A stretch of 64,000 nt of DNA from Lachnospiraceae bacterium (GCA_017478245.1 JAFVDW010000018.1:25287-89286); one strand, 5' to 3'; counted from the first letter of the stretch, positions 19,319 to 29,550 are shown. Notes: generated by a model from the letters alone, not told the origin. A program made the numbers and translations.

Positions 19319-20803
19319 TCAGAATTTCACAAGCTCCTCCAAATTGGTTCTATCCGTGTAGACGCCATCAATTCCTCTATCCCTGTAGTATGTGATATCC
19401 TCCGGCTCGTTCAGTGTATGTATCCAAACCTCCAGACCATAGCCATGAAGCGTACATTGCAGCTCCTCGCTCCACCAATTAAAGGGCAGAACCACCACAG
19501 GTATATCGTGCTCCACACAGAATTCTCCCAACTCATCCAATCTGTCAGTTCCTCTCTGATACAGCGTGTAAATATAGTTGTCAAAATCCATGACACTGCT
19601 GACGCCCTCATACATATCATCATTGTAGATTTGAACAATGAAATGCTTTTGAAGCCTTCTCTGCTCCTCTTTAGAATACCCCGATAATTTTTCCCGAATC
19701 AACGTAAACTGTTCTATGGCATCATGATAGTCACCGGATTTGGAATCTGTCACAATATAAATATCCGGATGCTCCAGCATAAGCGCAAGCAAATCGTCCA
19801 TATCCAGAGTTGTGTATGTACCATATATTTTGGCTTCTTTAAACTCCTGCAGAGTGGGAGCCTCTCCATTCTCATACGCGGGAAGACCATGGGGCGATGC
19901 CCAATCATGCCAAAGCACGATCTCACCATCCGAGGTCATGCAAAAATCCACCTCAAACACCTTGTGACCACCTTCATAGGATGCCTCAAACGCCTCATAT
20001 GAGTTGGTATAACTATTCTCACCTATTTTGCCCATGGCATGCACCACATATGTATTTTGCTTGTACCACAGATGTGCATCCCTATAGGTACAAATTCCCC
20101 AATAAAGCAGCAGCCCTGTCGCCGCTGCCGCACCAATCACCCAAGCCTCTTTCTTTCGTTTCACGGAAAACAGCCAGACTAAGAACAACACCCCATCCGC
20201 CAACAGACAAATCTTCACAAGCACAACCAGCCGCTCACGCACCTCTCTAGTCTGCTGATAGGTATAATCCAAAGAAGTAAATAAGGTACTTCCGTCCGGC
20301 AACTCCATAAATACGGAGGGCTTTGACGCGTTACGCGTCGTTCCCACCAGAATATAGTCATCCTCCACCATATTTTCCTGACTGATTTCAATGACATATT
20401 GCTTGCCCACCTCCCATACAATGTCCTGTTTGGGATGCGCTGTCAGACAGAAATAATCATTCTTCATATATTGTGGTTCAAAGCTATAGTCGTAAAATAC
20501 ATTTCCCTCTGCATCACTGATTCGTACGAAAACTTTTCCCGAAGCTGCAATATCACAATGATAGAAACAGACAATCACCTCATTTAACTGCTCATGTTGG
20601 TTGACAAAGTACTGTCTGATTACGGGGTTACTGTGATTCAATTCGATTCTTTCCGTAGCCGCTCCCAACAAGGTACTCCATATCCTTTTGTTTCTTATCA
20701 AATCTGTATTGTCGCAAGCCACATGCCAATATCCCGCAAGTGCAGCTATCTCAGTCAAAACAATGAGAAGCATGATCAAAATGTCTCTTTTGAGTCTTTT
20801 CAT
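19319..20803 (-). CDS. Membrane-anchored glycerophosphodiester phosphodiesterase-like protein, variant active site
   Basis: A 494-residue protein with an N-terminal membrane anchor, an extracytoplasmic region, a second hydrophobic segment near 195-240, and a C-terminal GDPD-type TIM barrel (~255-494). Recognisable GDPD features are a His in VVHAMGKIG, FEVDFCMTSDGEIVLWHDW, and TDSKSG. The canonical HRG is HAMG here, and the PENT motif reads YTNS, so Arg and Glu expected at the active site are changed. It may still act on glycerophosphoryl groups, fitting the adjacent LTA-synthase-like gene. ATG 20803 follows AAAAAGGAG; the gene upstream ends 12 bp away. Confidence 0.82.
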   Translation of the reverse strand: MKRLKRDILIMLLIVLTEIAALAGYWHVACDNTDLIRNKRIWSTLLGAATERIELNHSNPVIRQYFVNQHEQLNEVIVCFYHCDIAASGKVFVRISDAEGNVFYDYSFEPQYMKNDYFCLTAHPKQDIVWEVGKQYVIEISQENMVEDDYILVGTTRNASKPSVFMELPDGSTLFTSLDYTYQQTREVRERLVVLVKICLLADGVLFLVWLFSVKRKKEAWVIGAAAATGLLLYWGICTYRDAHLWYKQNTYVVHAMGKIGENSYTNSYEAFEASYEGGHKVFEVDFCMTSDGEIVLWHDWASPHGLPAYENGEAPTLQEFKEAKIYGTYTTLDMDDLLALMLEHPDIYIVTDSKSGDYHDAIEQFTLIREKLSGYSKEEQRRLQKHFIVQIYNDDMYEGVSSVMDFDNYIYTLYQRGTDRLDELGEFCVEHDIPVVVLPFNWWSEELQCTLHGYGLEVWIHTLNEPEDITYYRDRGIDGVYTDRTNLEELVKF

Positions 20804-20814
20804 AACACTCCTTT

Positions 20815-23208
20815 TTAATCCACACTGAAAATATTATAAAACTTTGAATTGCGATCCACGATTCTCATGTATTGCAGCATTTCGTAATCCTTCAGCATAT
20901 CCTCCGGAAGATCACTGTACAGAATATATTGTCCCGCATCATCATATACTCCATATTTGCCTATCACAGGAATTTCCTCCCTCTGCTCCAAAAGGAATTT
21001 ATCATATTCTGACATTTCCAATTCAGCGCATTGCAGAATATATCTGCCCAGATAATTGGCACTGATGTCCCCCACCTCTTCAAACTCCGAGTCATAATTC
21101 GTCCAGATGACGTATGGGGTAACATACTGCATGCTCACCTCCAGATTCGTTCTGTCCTCCATCGCTTTGCCATAAAGCTGCTCATAGAAGCTGTTGGGCA
21201 GGGATGGCAAATGATCTCCAAACATGACAATCATGGTAGGCTCCTCCACCTGACTAAAATAGGACAACAGATACTCAAAGGCTTTGTCAGACTCATAGAT
21301 TAAAGACAAATAAGTGTCGCCCAAAGAGCTTTCAAAGTTCTCTATGGTAATCGCATTGTCAATCGTACCATTGTTGATATCAAAGCCCCCATGATTCTGC
21401 ATGGTTACGTTAAAGATAAACAAGCTTTCTTCTCTGTCAAACTGCTCGTAATAGTCGATAATCTTCTGATAATCCGCCTTGTCCGACACATAGCTTCGCA
21501 GCAATTCGGCATCCTCATAATCGTCAAGCGTCAGAAACTCATCAAAGCCCAACGCAGGATACACCTTATGGCGATTCCAGTTTGCCGCCCCATAAGGGTG
21601 CATTGCCACCGCATAGTATCCATCGGACTGTAAGGTCTTCACCAGACCCTCCTCCTCATCTTTGCACATACTGGAGTAGGGAATGGTTCCCACCGGCAAC
21701 AACTCCTCCGTATTGCCTGTCAAAAACTCATACTCCGTAATGCAAGTGTTACCTCCAAAGGTGGAGACATACAGATTGCCTTTCGTTGTATTTTCGGTCA
21801 GGCTGTGTATAAAGGGCATATAATCCTGATTGGTTTCCAGGTTGCCCAACATTCCCAAGTCGCTGAAGCTTTCATTCATGATCACAATCAAATTCTTGGG
21901 AATCATGTTATCCTGTCCATCATCCGGTTCTTCTATGTTCTCAATAATTGCTGCCACCTGCTTATCCGAGTAATTGCCGGGCTTTTTCATAGAGGAGTGC
22001 TGTAACACATACAGATTGGAATAATACCATCCATGCTTTGAGAAGCTCTCATTCAACAGGAAAAAGTTAAATCCTCTGCCGCCGGGAACTACATTCACAA
22101 TCAGAATCGCCGCCGCTCCAATCACTGCCAGGGCTGCTCTTTTCAAAATTTTAGGACGCTGATACCAAGCCTTACATTTTATGTCTATCGTCATCTGTAT
22201 CAAAATCAAACACAGTGAAGACAAAATACCGGTATACACCACGGGTGGCACTGCAAATTCATAGGTTCCCGCTACACTCATCGCCGTAGAAAAGGATTTC
22301 ACATCCGACAGCAGCAGAACCGTACCGCGGAACTGCAGGACATAGTAATTCGCCAAGGCAATTACCAGATACAAAACAACCGAAATGTAGTAGGACGCCC
22401 GCGGCAATAATGCTCGTAGCATCAGATACAGGGATAGCATCAGCAGACAATTTATATACACATAATTTGTCTTGAGCGCCGTAAGATTTCCATTAAAATT
22501 CTCCATATTAAGAAACGCCGTAAGCACCATCAGCAAGGCGCCAACGATTGTCCATACTCTTATACACCATTGTTCCTTTGAAACGATTACCAGACAGAAG
22601 ATAGCCAGTGTCGCCAACAGCACCATACACCACAGCAGACTGTAGGAAAAATAAGTCCGATAGCTCTGGAACAGATACAATGCGGCTGCTTCGTTTTCTT
22701 CACCATCAACGGATAGCGTACCGATGGATGCGTGAATATTTGTTGTCGGAACCGCCCGCACAGTGATATCGCTTTCCGGTTGTTCCAAAAATACCCGGAT
22801 ATAATATTCCTTGTTCTTGTCAAGCTCCTTCTCCACCGAAGCCATCAGACAGAAGGTTTCACCTCCGAGATTGCCCACATTGCCTCCCCAGCTATAGTAA
22901 ACTTCTCCCCTTGCATCCTCAATGATCGTCCATAATTGCACATCATCCTCTGCGGTATAGTTGTCAAAGAGCAGGATAAATTGCACAAGCTTGTCATATC
23001 CGGCAGTGAAGGGCTGCACAAGCTCCCCATCCTTCACCGGAATATTAATAAACTCCGACACACTCTCATGGGTCCAGTACTCATGAGTCTGTTCTTCCCG
23101 AATACGCTCACCATAGCAAGCTCCCACGACCGCCGTAGCGACCGAAAGCGCCAGAAACATCCCCAACATCACATAAACATATCGCGGTAATGCCTTTATT
23201 CCTTTCAT
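20815..23208 (-). CDS. LTA-synthase-like phosphoglycerol transferase (second copy)
   Basis: A 797-residue membrane enzyme. It has an N-terminal span, an extra extracytoplasmic insert (~40-180), several further spans to about residue 390, and an extracellular sulfatase-fold domain. Key sites are IVIMNESFSD, FGGNTCITEYEFLTG (nucleophile Thr region), TMQNHGGFDINN and VMFGDHLPSLPN. It shares catalytic motifs with the protein at 10737-12701 but has a different N-terminal half. The N-terminal insert resembles that of the neighbouring GDPD-like protein in general layout. Its place between a GDPD-like protein and a pyruvyltransferase suggests decoration of the ABC-exported polymer, not bulk LTA synthesis. 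ATG 23208 follows AAAAGGAG. Confidence 0.87.
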   Translation of the reverse strand: MKGIKALPRYVYVMLGMFLALSVATAVVGACYGERIREEQTHEYWTHESVSEFINIPVKDGELVQPFTAGYDKLVQFILLFDNYTAEDDVQLWTIIEDARGEVYYSWGGNVGNLGGETFCLMASVEKELDKNKEYYIRVFLEQPESDITVRAVPTTNIHASIGTLSVDGEENEAAALYLFQSYRTYFSYSLLWCMVLLATLAIFCLVIVSKEQWCIRVWTIVGALLMVLTAFLNMENFNGNLTALKTNYVYINCLLMLSLYLMLRALLPRASYYISVVLYLVIALANYYVLQFRGTVLLLSDVKSFSTAMSVAGTYEFAVPPVVYTGILSSLCLILIQMTIDIKCKAWYQRPKILKRAALAVIGAAAILIVNVVPGGRGFNFFLLNESFSKHGWYYSNLYVLQHSSMKKPGNYSDKQVAAIIENIEEPDDGQDNMIPKNLIVIMNESFSDLGMLGNLETNQDYMPFIHSLTENTTKGNLYVSTFGGNTCITEYEFLTGNTEELLPVGTIPYSSMCKDEEEGLVKTLQSDGYYAVAMHPYGAANWNRHKVYPALGFDEFLTLDDYEDAELLRSYVSDKADYQKIIDYYEQFDREESLFIFNVTMQNHGGFDINNGTIDNAITIENFESSLGDTYLSLIYESDKAFEYLLSYFSQVEEPTMIVMFGDHLPSLPNSFYEQLYGKAMEDRTNLEVSMQYVTPYVIWTNYDSEFEEVGDISANYLGRYILQCAELEMSEYDKFLLEQREEIPVIGKYGVYDDAGQYILYSDLPEDMLKDYEMLQYMRIVDRNSKFYNIFSVD

Positions 23209-23219
23209 ACGCTCTCCTT

Positions 23220-24752
23220 TTATCCTTCGGTGTTACTCCCCTCTGCCCGGAAGTAATTTTGTATCTGTTCCCATTCCCTTTTGACCGCATCCGAGTTTCT
23301 CGCCATTGCACTGCACACAACGGTATTCATCTTTCTGCCCAGATTTGTAGTAAAGTACGGCCGCATCCGATTCACCATAGCCGTAAGCTCTTGTTTTTCT
23401 TCGTGCAGGGAGGCAATCTGCTGATTGAACTGAGCGAGCTGTTGGTTCAGATTCTCAATCAACTGGAAATATTCCCCATTGGTCTGGTTACATTCCTCTA
23501 TGGTTTTGAGATAATGGTTCATGAGTTCTTGACACTCTGCTATCTTGCCCTGCAGCTTCTCCATCTCCTCTGCCATTTCCTCCAACTCTCTGTTCTTCTG
23601 TGCCACGGCATCTGCCTGCTCCTTTGCGTATTCCTTCTCCGGGCTAACCGGTCCGGAGCTGTCCTGCTTACAAATCTTTGCCGTCTCATCATGGACATAC
23701 AGGTCTTTTTTCAACTGCTCTATAATGGGGAGCGACCGCTTTTGATAAGCCGCCAGTGCTGCCTCATCCCAGAGAAGCTCCTCCCCGGATATGCGCACCA
23801 CTGCCTGCTCTATTCCATCCAGTCCATCAAAGGAAAACACTTCGCCCCGATAGCCGATTTCCTGCAAAATATGCTCCATTTTCACTTCATACACAATAGG
23901 TATAAAAGGAACGTGCATGGCGATACAGGAAATCATTGCATGCAATCTGGTACACAGCATGCTATCACAGGCGCGTATCTCCTCTTTGAGCTTACCGATG
24001 TCTCCTGCATAAAGAATATGCTGCACACGCGTCTGCTCTCCTACAGAGGATAGAATCATCTCCACCACGTTTTCATCCGGAGAGGTTCCCCCTGAGAGAG
24101 AAAACAGCTTTACAATGCGTTTCGCGTCTTTCTCCAAATAACCATTGATGACTCCTGCAAGCTGTTGACAATAACGCGCCAACCTGTTTTCATCCGCATA
24201 ATTCGGTTTTCTGACAGATATTCCCAATATATGGGCATTCTTCGTCTCCTGTTCTTCCTTTTTGTCCCAGTGGCTCAAAAAAGCCAAATCCGCCATGGCT
24301 CTGATTTCTTTTGCGGGCAACATCTGCCTAAGCAGCTCTGCTGATCTCTCATCTCTGGGCGCTATGATATCCGCATCCTGCATCAACGCTACAAGCTCAC
24401 ATCTGGTGCCCTCACTGTATTCATGAAACAGATTAAAGCCCAGAAATGCCACTTTCCCATTCCCCTGCTTCACAGACTGCACATACGCCTTTCTCTTGGT
24501 GTAATCCCCTTTATCGGGAAAAATATCTCCTCCCACGCAGATATAGGCATCAAAAAGATTCTTTTGCAGAAACACGTCCGATTCCGGCAAAAGATACAGG
24601 TTGGGAATCTGTTGCGCCCAATCGCGAACCTCCTGCGGATAATACTCCAAAAAAGAGTAGAATTTGCAGGATGAAAACATTCCCGTAATGGTCTCTATAA
24701 AAATATCATCACCATAATTCTCATCGTAATATGCGTCCAGTAAAATATTCAC
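23220..24752 (-). CDS. Polysaccharide pyruvyltransferase-family protein with C-terminal coiled coil
   Basis: A 510-residue protein. Residues ~1-330 match the polysaccharide pyruvyl transferase (CsaB/WcaK) fold, with NYGDD near the N-terminus, ICVGGDIFPDKGDY, RDERSAELL and CTRLHAMI. This family adds pyruvate ketals from PEP to sugars; pyruvylated wall polymers are the usual ligand of SLH domains. Residues ~370-470 are a heptad-rich coiled coil, unusual for the family. The start is GTG 24752 with GGAGGTGA six bases upstream. It is followed after 12 bp by the LTA-synthase-like gene. PEP use is inferred. Confidence 0.85.
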   Translation of the reverse strand: MNILLDAYYDENYGDDIFIETITGMFSSCKFYSFLEYYPQEVRDWAQQIPNLYLLPESDVFLQKNLFDAYICVGGDIFPDKGDYTKRKAYVQSVKQGNGKVAFLGFNLFHEYSEGTRCELVALMQDADIIAPRDERSAELLRQMLPAKEIRAMADLAFLSHWDKKEEQETKNAHILGISVRKPNYADENRLARYCQQLAGVINGYLEKDAKRIVKLFSLSGGTSPDENVVEMILSSVGEQTRVQHILYAGDIGKLKEEIRACDSMLCTRLHAMISCIAMHVPFIPIVYEVKMEHILQEIGYRGEVFSFDGLDGIEQAVVRISGEELLWDEAALAAYQKRSLPIIEQLKKDLYVHDETAKICKQDSSGPVSPEKEYAKEQADAVAQKNRELEEMAEEMEKLQGKIAECQELMNHYLKTIEECNQTNGEYFQLIENLNQQLAQFNQQIASLHEEKQELTAMVNRMRPYFTTNLGRKMNTVVCSAMARNSDAVKREWEQIQNYFRAEGSNTEG

Positions 24753-24776
24753 TCCCCGTCACCTCCCAGGAAACGC

Positions 24777-26096
24777 CTAATCCTCCATCATCAGCAGATT
24801 CACCCGATCAAGCTCTTCTTCCTTCTCCAGAATCACTGCATTGAGCCGCTCCACCTCATCCTCTTTTTCCTCAACCACATTTTCAAGACGCTGAATCTCC
24901 GCATCCTTTTCACTGATTACCCGATTTACCTCCAACTCTTTCTGGCGTACCACAGAATTGAGTCGTTCAATCTCAAAATTCTTTTCCTTCACTACCAGCT
25001 CCAGACGGTTTGCCTCTCGTTTAAAAAACTCCACTCGTTTCACTTCGATTGGTGTCTCATCCGGCACCGTGGAGTTGGCAACCTCCTGTTGCTTTGCTCT
25101 CTCAAGCGCTGCTTTCTCTTCCAGCTCCCTCTGCTTTTGCAGCTCCGAAGCCGTCTGTTTTTGCAGCTCCTCCAGTGTTTTGGAGGTGTCCTCGCCGGTG
25201 TCGCCCTCAAGTCTCCTTTGTCTACGTTCCTCCCGGCGTCTTTCTATCTCCTGACGTTCTTTACGCCTGCGATTCCTCTTATCCGAATCAGCCTTCTCCT
25301 GCTCCTGTTTTGCCGCGTTTTCTCTCTGCTCCTTTTCCATCTGCTTCCTGAGAAGTCTGCGTTCCTCCATTGCCTCCAGATACTCCTTATGGATATCCAC
25401 CGGTGTTCCTTCCTTGCGAATCACTCCGTCCTCTATCCAGATGCTTCGGTCACAGATTCGCTCAATCTGATCGGTGGAATGGGATACAATCACAATGGTG
25501 GTTCCGCTGTCCTTAATCTCCATCAGCTTTTCAAAACACTTCTTCTGAAAGCTGACATCACCCACTCCCAGAATCTCATCTATCAGCAGAATATCCGCGT
25601 TCACATTGATTGCCACGGAAAATGCCAGCTTCATATACATACCCGAAGAATAGGTGCGGATGGGATTGTTGATATAATCCTGAAGCTCCGAAAACCGGAC
25701 AATCTCATCCACCCGCTTGTCTATTTCTTTTCTGGTCAGACCAAAGACTGCCGCATTCAGATAGATATTCTCATAACCGCTTAAGTCAGGATGAAAACCT
25801 GCCCCCAGCTCCAACAGACTGGACACTCTGCCCTTAATCTCAATATTCCCTCTATCCGGATAAATAATCTTTGTCAAAAGCTTTAAGGTCGTACTCTTTC
25901 CGCAGCCATTGCGTCCAATCAGTCCCACAGCCTCTCCCTGCTTCACCTCAAAGCTGATTCCCTTCAGCACCCATGACTCATCATATCGATTCCGCTCCCG
26001 ATGCAATACCTTCTCTTTCAGGTTGTGGCTCTTATCATGATAATTTTTAAATTTTTTATATACATCATTTACTTCTATTACGTTTTGATTTTTCAC
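24777..26096 (-). CDS. ABC transporter ATPase for polysaccharide/teichoic acid export (Wzt/TagH-like) with coiled-coil tail
   Basis: About 439 residues. The ATPase has Walker A GRNGCGKSTT (61-70), signature YSSGM (149-153), Walker B ILLIDE (169-174) and the Wzt/TagH-type LLELGAGFHPDLSGYENI. Instead of a carbohydrate-binding C-terminal domain, residues ~250-439 are a highly charged Glu/Arg/Lys coiled coil. It pairs with the permease at 31087-31872 to export a lipid-linked glycan. I chose the GTG at 26096 because AAGGTGA precedes it. A longer frame to a GTG at 26120 has no ribosome site. The pyruvyltransferase gene follows 24 bp downstream. Confidence 0.88.
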   Translation of the reverse strand: MKNQNVIEVNDVYKKFKNYHDKSHNLKEKVLHRERNRYDESWVLKGISFEVKQGEAVGLIGRNGCGKSTTLKLLTKIIYPDRGNIEIKGRVSSLLELGAGFHPDLSGYENIYLNAAVFGLTRKEIDKRVDEIVRFSELQDYINNPIRTYSSGMYMKLAFSVAINVNADILLIDEILGVGDVSFQKKCFEKLMEIKDSGTTIVIVSHSTDQIERICDRSIWIEDGVIRKEGTPVDIHKEYLEAMEERRLLRKQMEKEQRENAAKQEQEKADSDKRNRRRKERQEIERRREERRQRRLEGDTGEDTSKTLEELQKQTASELQKQRELEEKAALERAKQQEVANSTVPDETPIEVKRVEFFKREANRLELVVKEKNFEIERLNSVVRQKELEVNRVISEKDAEIQRLENVVEEKEDEVERLNAVILEKEEELDRVNLLMMED

Positions 26097-26124
26097 ACTC
26101 GTCACCTTGTCCGTCAACACACAG

Positions 26125-29100
26125 CTATTGCTGTGTCACATGCTCAATGATATCCAGATATTGATTCACCATGTATGCCGTCTCATATTGCTCCTTTTCC
26201 GTTTCGGTGAGTCTGGCTGCTTTCTTGTACTCTTCCAGATGTCCCACCACCTGCATGAAGGCTGCCACCAGTTCTTTTTTGTTGGCGGAATCTTTTCTGG
26301 TGGATATCTTAATCATCTGTTCGTTGCTGGTAGTCACCACATCGTCATAGGCTGCCCTGACAACCTCACAGCTATCCAGATACTCCACATCCTTGGCATT
26401 GCCCACATTGGTCAGCACCATAGGTCTGTCACAATAGATGGCTTCCAACACAGCGTTGCTGCACCCCTCCTGCAGAGTGGGCAGGGTAAAGATATCCACT
26501 ATCCTCCTGAGGAACTCACCCATATATTTATGCTCAAAATAGGGCACATGAATCATGTTTTCCTTCGCCGGGCTCTGCTCGTACTCTTTCAGGAATTCCT
26601 GATGATACTGGTTCTCACAATTACCGATGAACAAAAGCTTCACATTGGGATAGGTCTTGATCAGCTCTTCCATGACACCGATCATACCAATCTGGTATTT
26701 CACTGGATAGAAGGATGCCACAAAGCCCAACACCACATCGTCCTCTTTTAATCCCAACGCACTGCGCTCCAAAAATTCCGGCAGTTCGGTTCCGGACAGC
26801 TCTGCAAAATCAATTCCATTGTATACCACCTGCAGATTGTCCTCTCTTGCCTTGGTTCTCGCCAGATAATAATCCTTTACCAGATTGGATACAGGAATTA
26901 CCTTATCCATGGTATTTAAGGACTGGCTATATTCTATAAACTCCTGATTGTTCTTCCAGGTATAGACATTGTGCATGGTGTAGATGGTATGTACACCCCG
27001 CTCTTTTGCCTCTTTGCACCCGAAAATATTATAATGATAATGTAACAGCGTGATATTCTTCTCATACAGGATATTCAGGAAGGTCTTGATACTGCTGTTG
27101 AACACCAGCAGCTCGCCTTCTTCCACCTGCTTCGCCATCAGTCCCAGAATATTTTCCTGACAGAGCATATAAACCTCATAGCCGCTCTTTTTGTAGCCCA
27201 AATAGAGGTTCAGAACCACCTGCTCCAACCCTCCCTTATCAAAGGTAGTCACCACGATACCGATGACCGGCTTCTCGCCTTTTTGTGCGATGGGCTCCAC
27301 CACGATTCCCTGCTTTACCATAGCCTCCAGATTGGCAAGACCATCCGTGTAGCACTTCATCAGTTTCTCCAGAACAGCGTAATTTGCCTCCATCATGGCT
27401 CTGCGCTCTTTTTCGCTAATCTGTATGCCCTTCATCATGTCTGTGTAGGAGACATACTTCATACCCAGTTTGATAAAATCTCCGATTTCCGTAGATTTCA
27501 GCACCGGAATGATACCGAATTTCAAATATTCTATAATCTTCGTAGGACATGCCACATAGTTTACCGGACTGGAATCTCTCAGCACAAAGCCGAAGTCACA
27601 GGTCTCATATTCCTTGTACAAATCCTCCGGAGATTTGGATTCCACTATCATATCAATATCCTTGCTGCGATTCCCCCACAGTCTGCCAAACTCTTCCGGA
27701 TTGGGTACAAACATCTTATAGGCATACAGATTGCGTGTCTCCTCCATCACATTCTGCATGAGCTCTATGTTCTGCCAGGGCTGGGTTCCGCCTGCATACA
27801 CGATGGAAATGCCCTCCTCAATACTGCTCTTCTCACATGCTACAGGAGCCAGCAAATCCTTGTTCAAAATAGGCACCACAATAATCTGTGCACGCATCAT
27901 GGGATATTTTTCCTTGAGATAACGCCCCATCGCCTCGGTGACCGCGATGACCACATCCACCTTGTTCGCCATAATCTCCTCGATATTGCCTGCCAACTGG
28001 CTGCCAAGCTCCGAGCCGGAAAGCGCATACTCTTCCGGCACCGCTCCGTGCATATCCCAGAAATGCTTCACATCCCCATAGTCAAATATCTGCCACAATT
28101 CCTTGGCTGTACGATCCTCCATAAAGCGCAGGATACTGTGCGTGTAGGTCTTGCCACAGGTGCGTACCAGCTTCAATATCGCATCCAGATGCTCCTTGTT
28201 ATGACTGTTAAACACAATATATCCATGTAACTCATCAATAAAATCAAACCGCATCGCCATACAGTCTGCGCCCTCATCATATAGATAGATACGGCACAAA
28301 TCCTTCAAGACCGTGGTGTCGATCGCCTTGATACGCTGGATATAGCCATCCTTTTCGTTCTCTTTGTTATACATGGGCGCAAACACACAGATGGGTTCAT
28401 GCCCCTCTGCACGCCCTCTCTGAATCAGCTTATAAATCCTGTCCAACCCTTCTGCCGAATTCTTTTGATTTTCCCTGCGATGCAGGCTCGCTGCAATCCG
28501 GTTCTTTGCACCTGCCTTCATGCGTCCAAGTCTTCTCTTCACCTTTGCCCACAGCATGGATACCAACTGCTTTGCGGAATACTCGTACACTACGGCATTG
28601 GTCTTTTCCGACTGTGTGGTGAAGAATTTGATTGCCTCTCCCCAGTCCTCAATGAGCTTCTCAATTTCCACCAGAGAGGAATCAATCTGTCTTCTCGGCC
28701 ATTCCTGCTGCTCTTTTTTCAACAGGAAATCCATATCCTGCTTACAGGACTCCAAAAGCTTCCAGGTTCTGTCCTTCCATGGACGCTTCCACTTTTTTTC
28801 AAAACGCTCTCTGTTCACATTGCCGATGTTTTTTCTGTCGTTCATATTCAGCTTCGAGAAGGAGCCACTGCCAAAATGATGCAGGAAGCAGTCGCGGGCA
28901 ATGGCAATACGATACCCCTCGTTCAGAATCCGCACGCAATAATCATCATCCTCATAGGAACCGGGATAGAACTGCTCATCCAACAAGCCGATTTTTTCAA
29001 TGACCTCTCTCTTGAAAATAGTGGCAAAGAAAGTCACAAGCTCACTTTCCACTACATAGCCCTTATAGCAGGTATGTCTCTTGTCCGCATATTCATTCAC

Positions 29101-29550
29101 CACTGCAATGGCATCTGAATCCGGGTTCACCGTATAGTCAATCTGGATGGTCTGCTCATTGCCTGCAGCATTGGTCACCGGTCCGATGACAGCCTCATCC
29201 TTTTCCAACAGGTAATCCAACCAATGATCCGTGACAATCACATCCGAATTCAACAGGCAGATATGCGTGATATCCTCCCGCTCCAGAAAATGACGGATGA
29301 CCACGTTGTTGCCTCCGCTGAAGCCCAAATTCTTACCTGCATCAAAAAAAGCAAGCTCCTGCCCAGGGTACTCCTGCTGCAGACGCTTCATCAGCTCCTC
29401 ACAGGCATCCCTGTCCTCCTTGGAGGAGCCGTTATCGATTACTCCCACTGCAAACGCCACATCTGTCTTCGCCGTCAACAGACTTTCCATGGTAATCCCC
29501 AGGTAGTTCATGGAATTAAAGTTAATAATTACGATTCCTACTTTGTTCAT
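26125..29550 (-). CDS. Giant multi-domain glycosyltransferase (GT2 + middle GT + GT4)
   Basis: A 1141-residue cytoplasmic protein with three apparent catalytic modules. Residues ~1-270 form a GT2 rhamnosyltransferase-like domain (VGIVIINFNSMNYLG, LLNSDVIVTD). Residues ~365-720 resemble a GT-B domain with a SIVYAGGTQPWQNIELM segment. Residues ~765-1141 form a GT4 domain (VVTTFDKGGLEQVVLNLY, LPTLQEGCSNAVLEA). One polypeptide could therefore add several sugars in order. ATG 29550 follows GGAG and overlaps the 3' end of the upstream GT4 by 29 bp. The ABC ATPase follows. Sugar specificities cannot be read. Confidence 0.87.
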   Translation of the reverse strand: MNKVGIVIINFNSMNYLGITMESLLTAKTDVAFAVGVIDNGSSKEDRDACEELMKRLQQEYPGQELAFFDAGKNLGFSGGNNVVIRHFLEREDITHICLLNSDVIVTDHWLDYLLEKDEAVIGPVTNAAGNEQTIQIDYTVNPDSDAIAVVNEYADKRHTCYKGYVVESELVTFFATIFKREVIEKIGLLDEQFYPGSYEDDDYCVRILNEGYRIAIARDCFLHHFGSGSFSKLNMNDRKNIGNVNRERFEKKWKRPWKDRTWKLLESCKQDMDFLLKKEQQEWPRRQIDSSLVEIEKLIEDWGEAIKFFTTQSEKTNAVVYEYSAKQLVSMLWAKVKRRLGRMKAGAKNRIAASLHRRENQKNSAEGLDRIYKLIQRGRAEGHEPICVFAPMYNKENEKDGYIQRIKAIDTTVLKDLCRIYLYDEGADCMAMRFDFIDELHGYIVFNSHNKEHLDAILKLVRTCGKTYTHSILRFMEDRTAKELWQIFDYGDVKHFWDMHGAVPEEYALSGSELGSQLAGNIEEIMANKVDVVIAVTEAMGRYLKEKYPMMRAQIIVVPILNKDLLAPVACEKSSIEEGISIVYAGGTQPWQNIELMQNVMEETRNLYAYKMFVPNPEEFGRLWGNRSKDIDMIVESKSPEDLYKEYETCDFGFVLRDSSPVNYVACPTKIIEYLKFGIIPVLKSTEIGDFIKLGMKYVSYTDMMKGIQISEKERRAMMEANYAVLEKLMKCYTDGLANLEAMVKQGIVVEPIAQKGEKPVIGIVVTTFDKGGLEQVVLNLYLGYKKSGYEVYMLCQENILGLMAKQVEEGELLVFNSSIKTFLNILYEKNITLLHYHYNIFGCKEAKERGVHTIYTMHNVYTWKNNQEFIEYSQSLNTMDKVIPVSNLVKDYYLARTKAREDNLQVVYNGIDFAELSGTELPEFLERSALGLKEDDVVLGFVASFYPVKYQIGMIGVMEELIKTYPNVKLLFIGNCENQYHQEFLKEYEQSPAKENMIHVPYFEHKYMGEFLRRIVDIFTLPTLQEGCSNAVLEAIYCDRPMVLTNVGNAKDVEYLDSCEVVRAAYDDVVTTSNEQMIKISTRKDSANKKELVAAFMQVVGHLEEYKKAARLTETEKEQYETAYMVNQYLDIIEHVTQQ

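Noticed and set aside
23190-24053. 287-codon forward open frame
   Set aside because: Lies entirely opposite the pyruvyltransferase-like gene; Cys/Leu-rich translation and no ribosome site or domain.
27283-29118. Long forward frames opposite the giant glycosyltransferase
   Set aside because: His/Arg/Cys-rich shadow translations without motifs; the minus frame has three clear catalytic modules.
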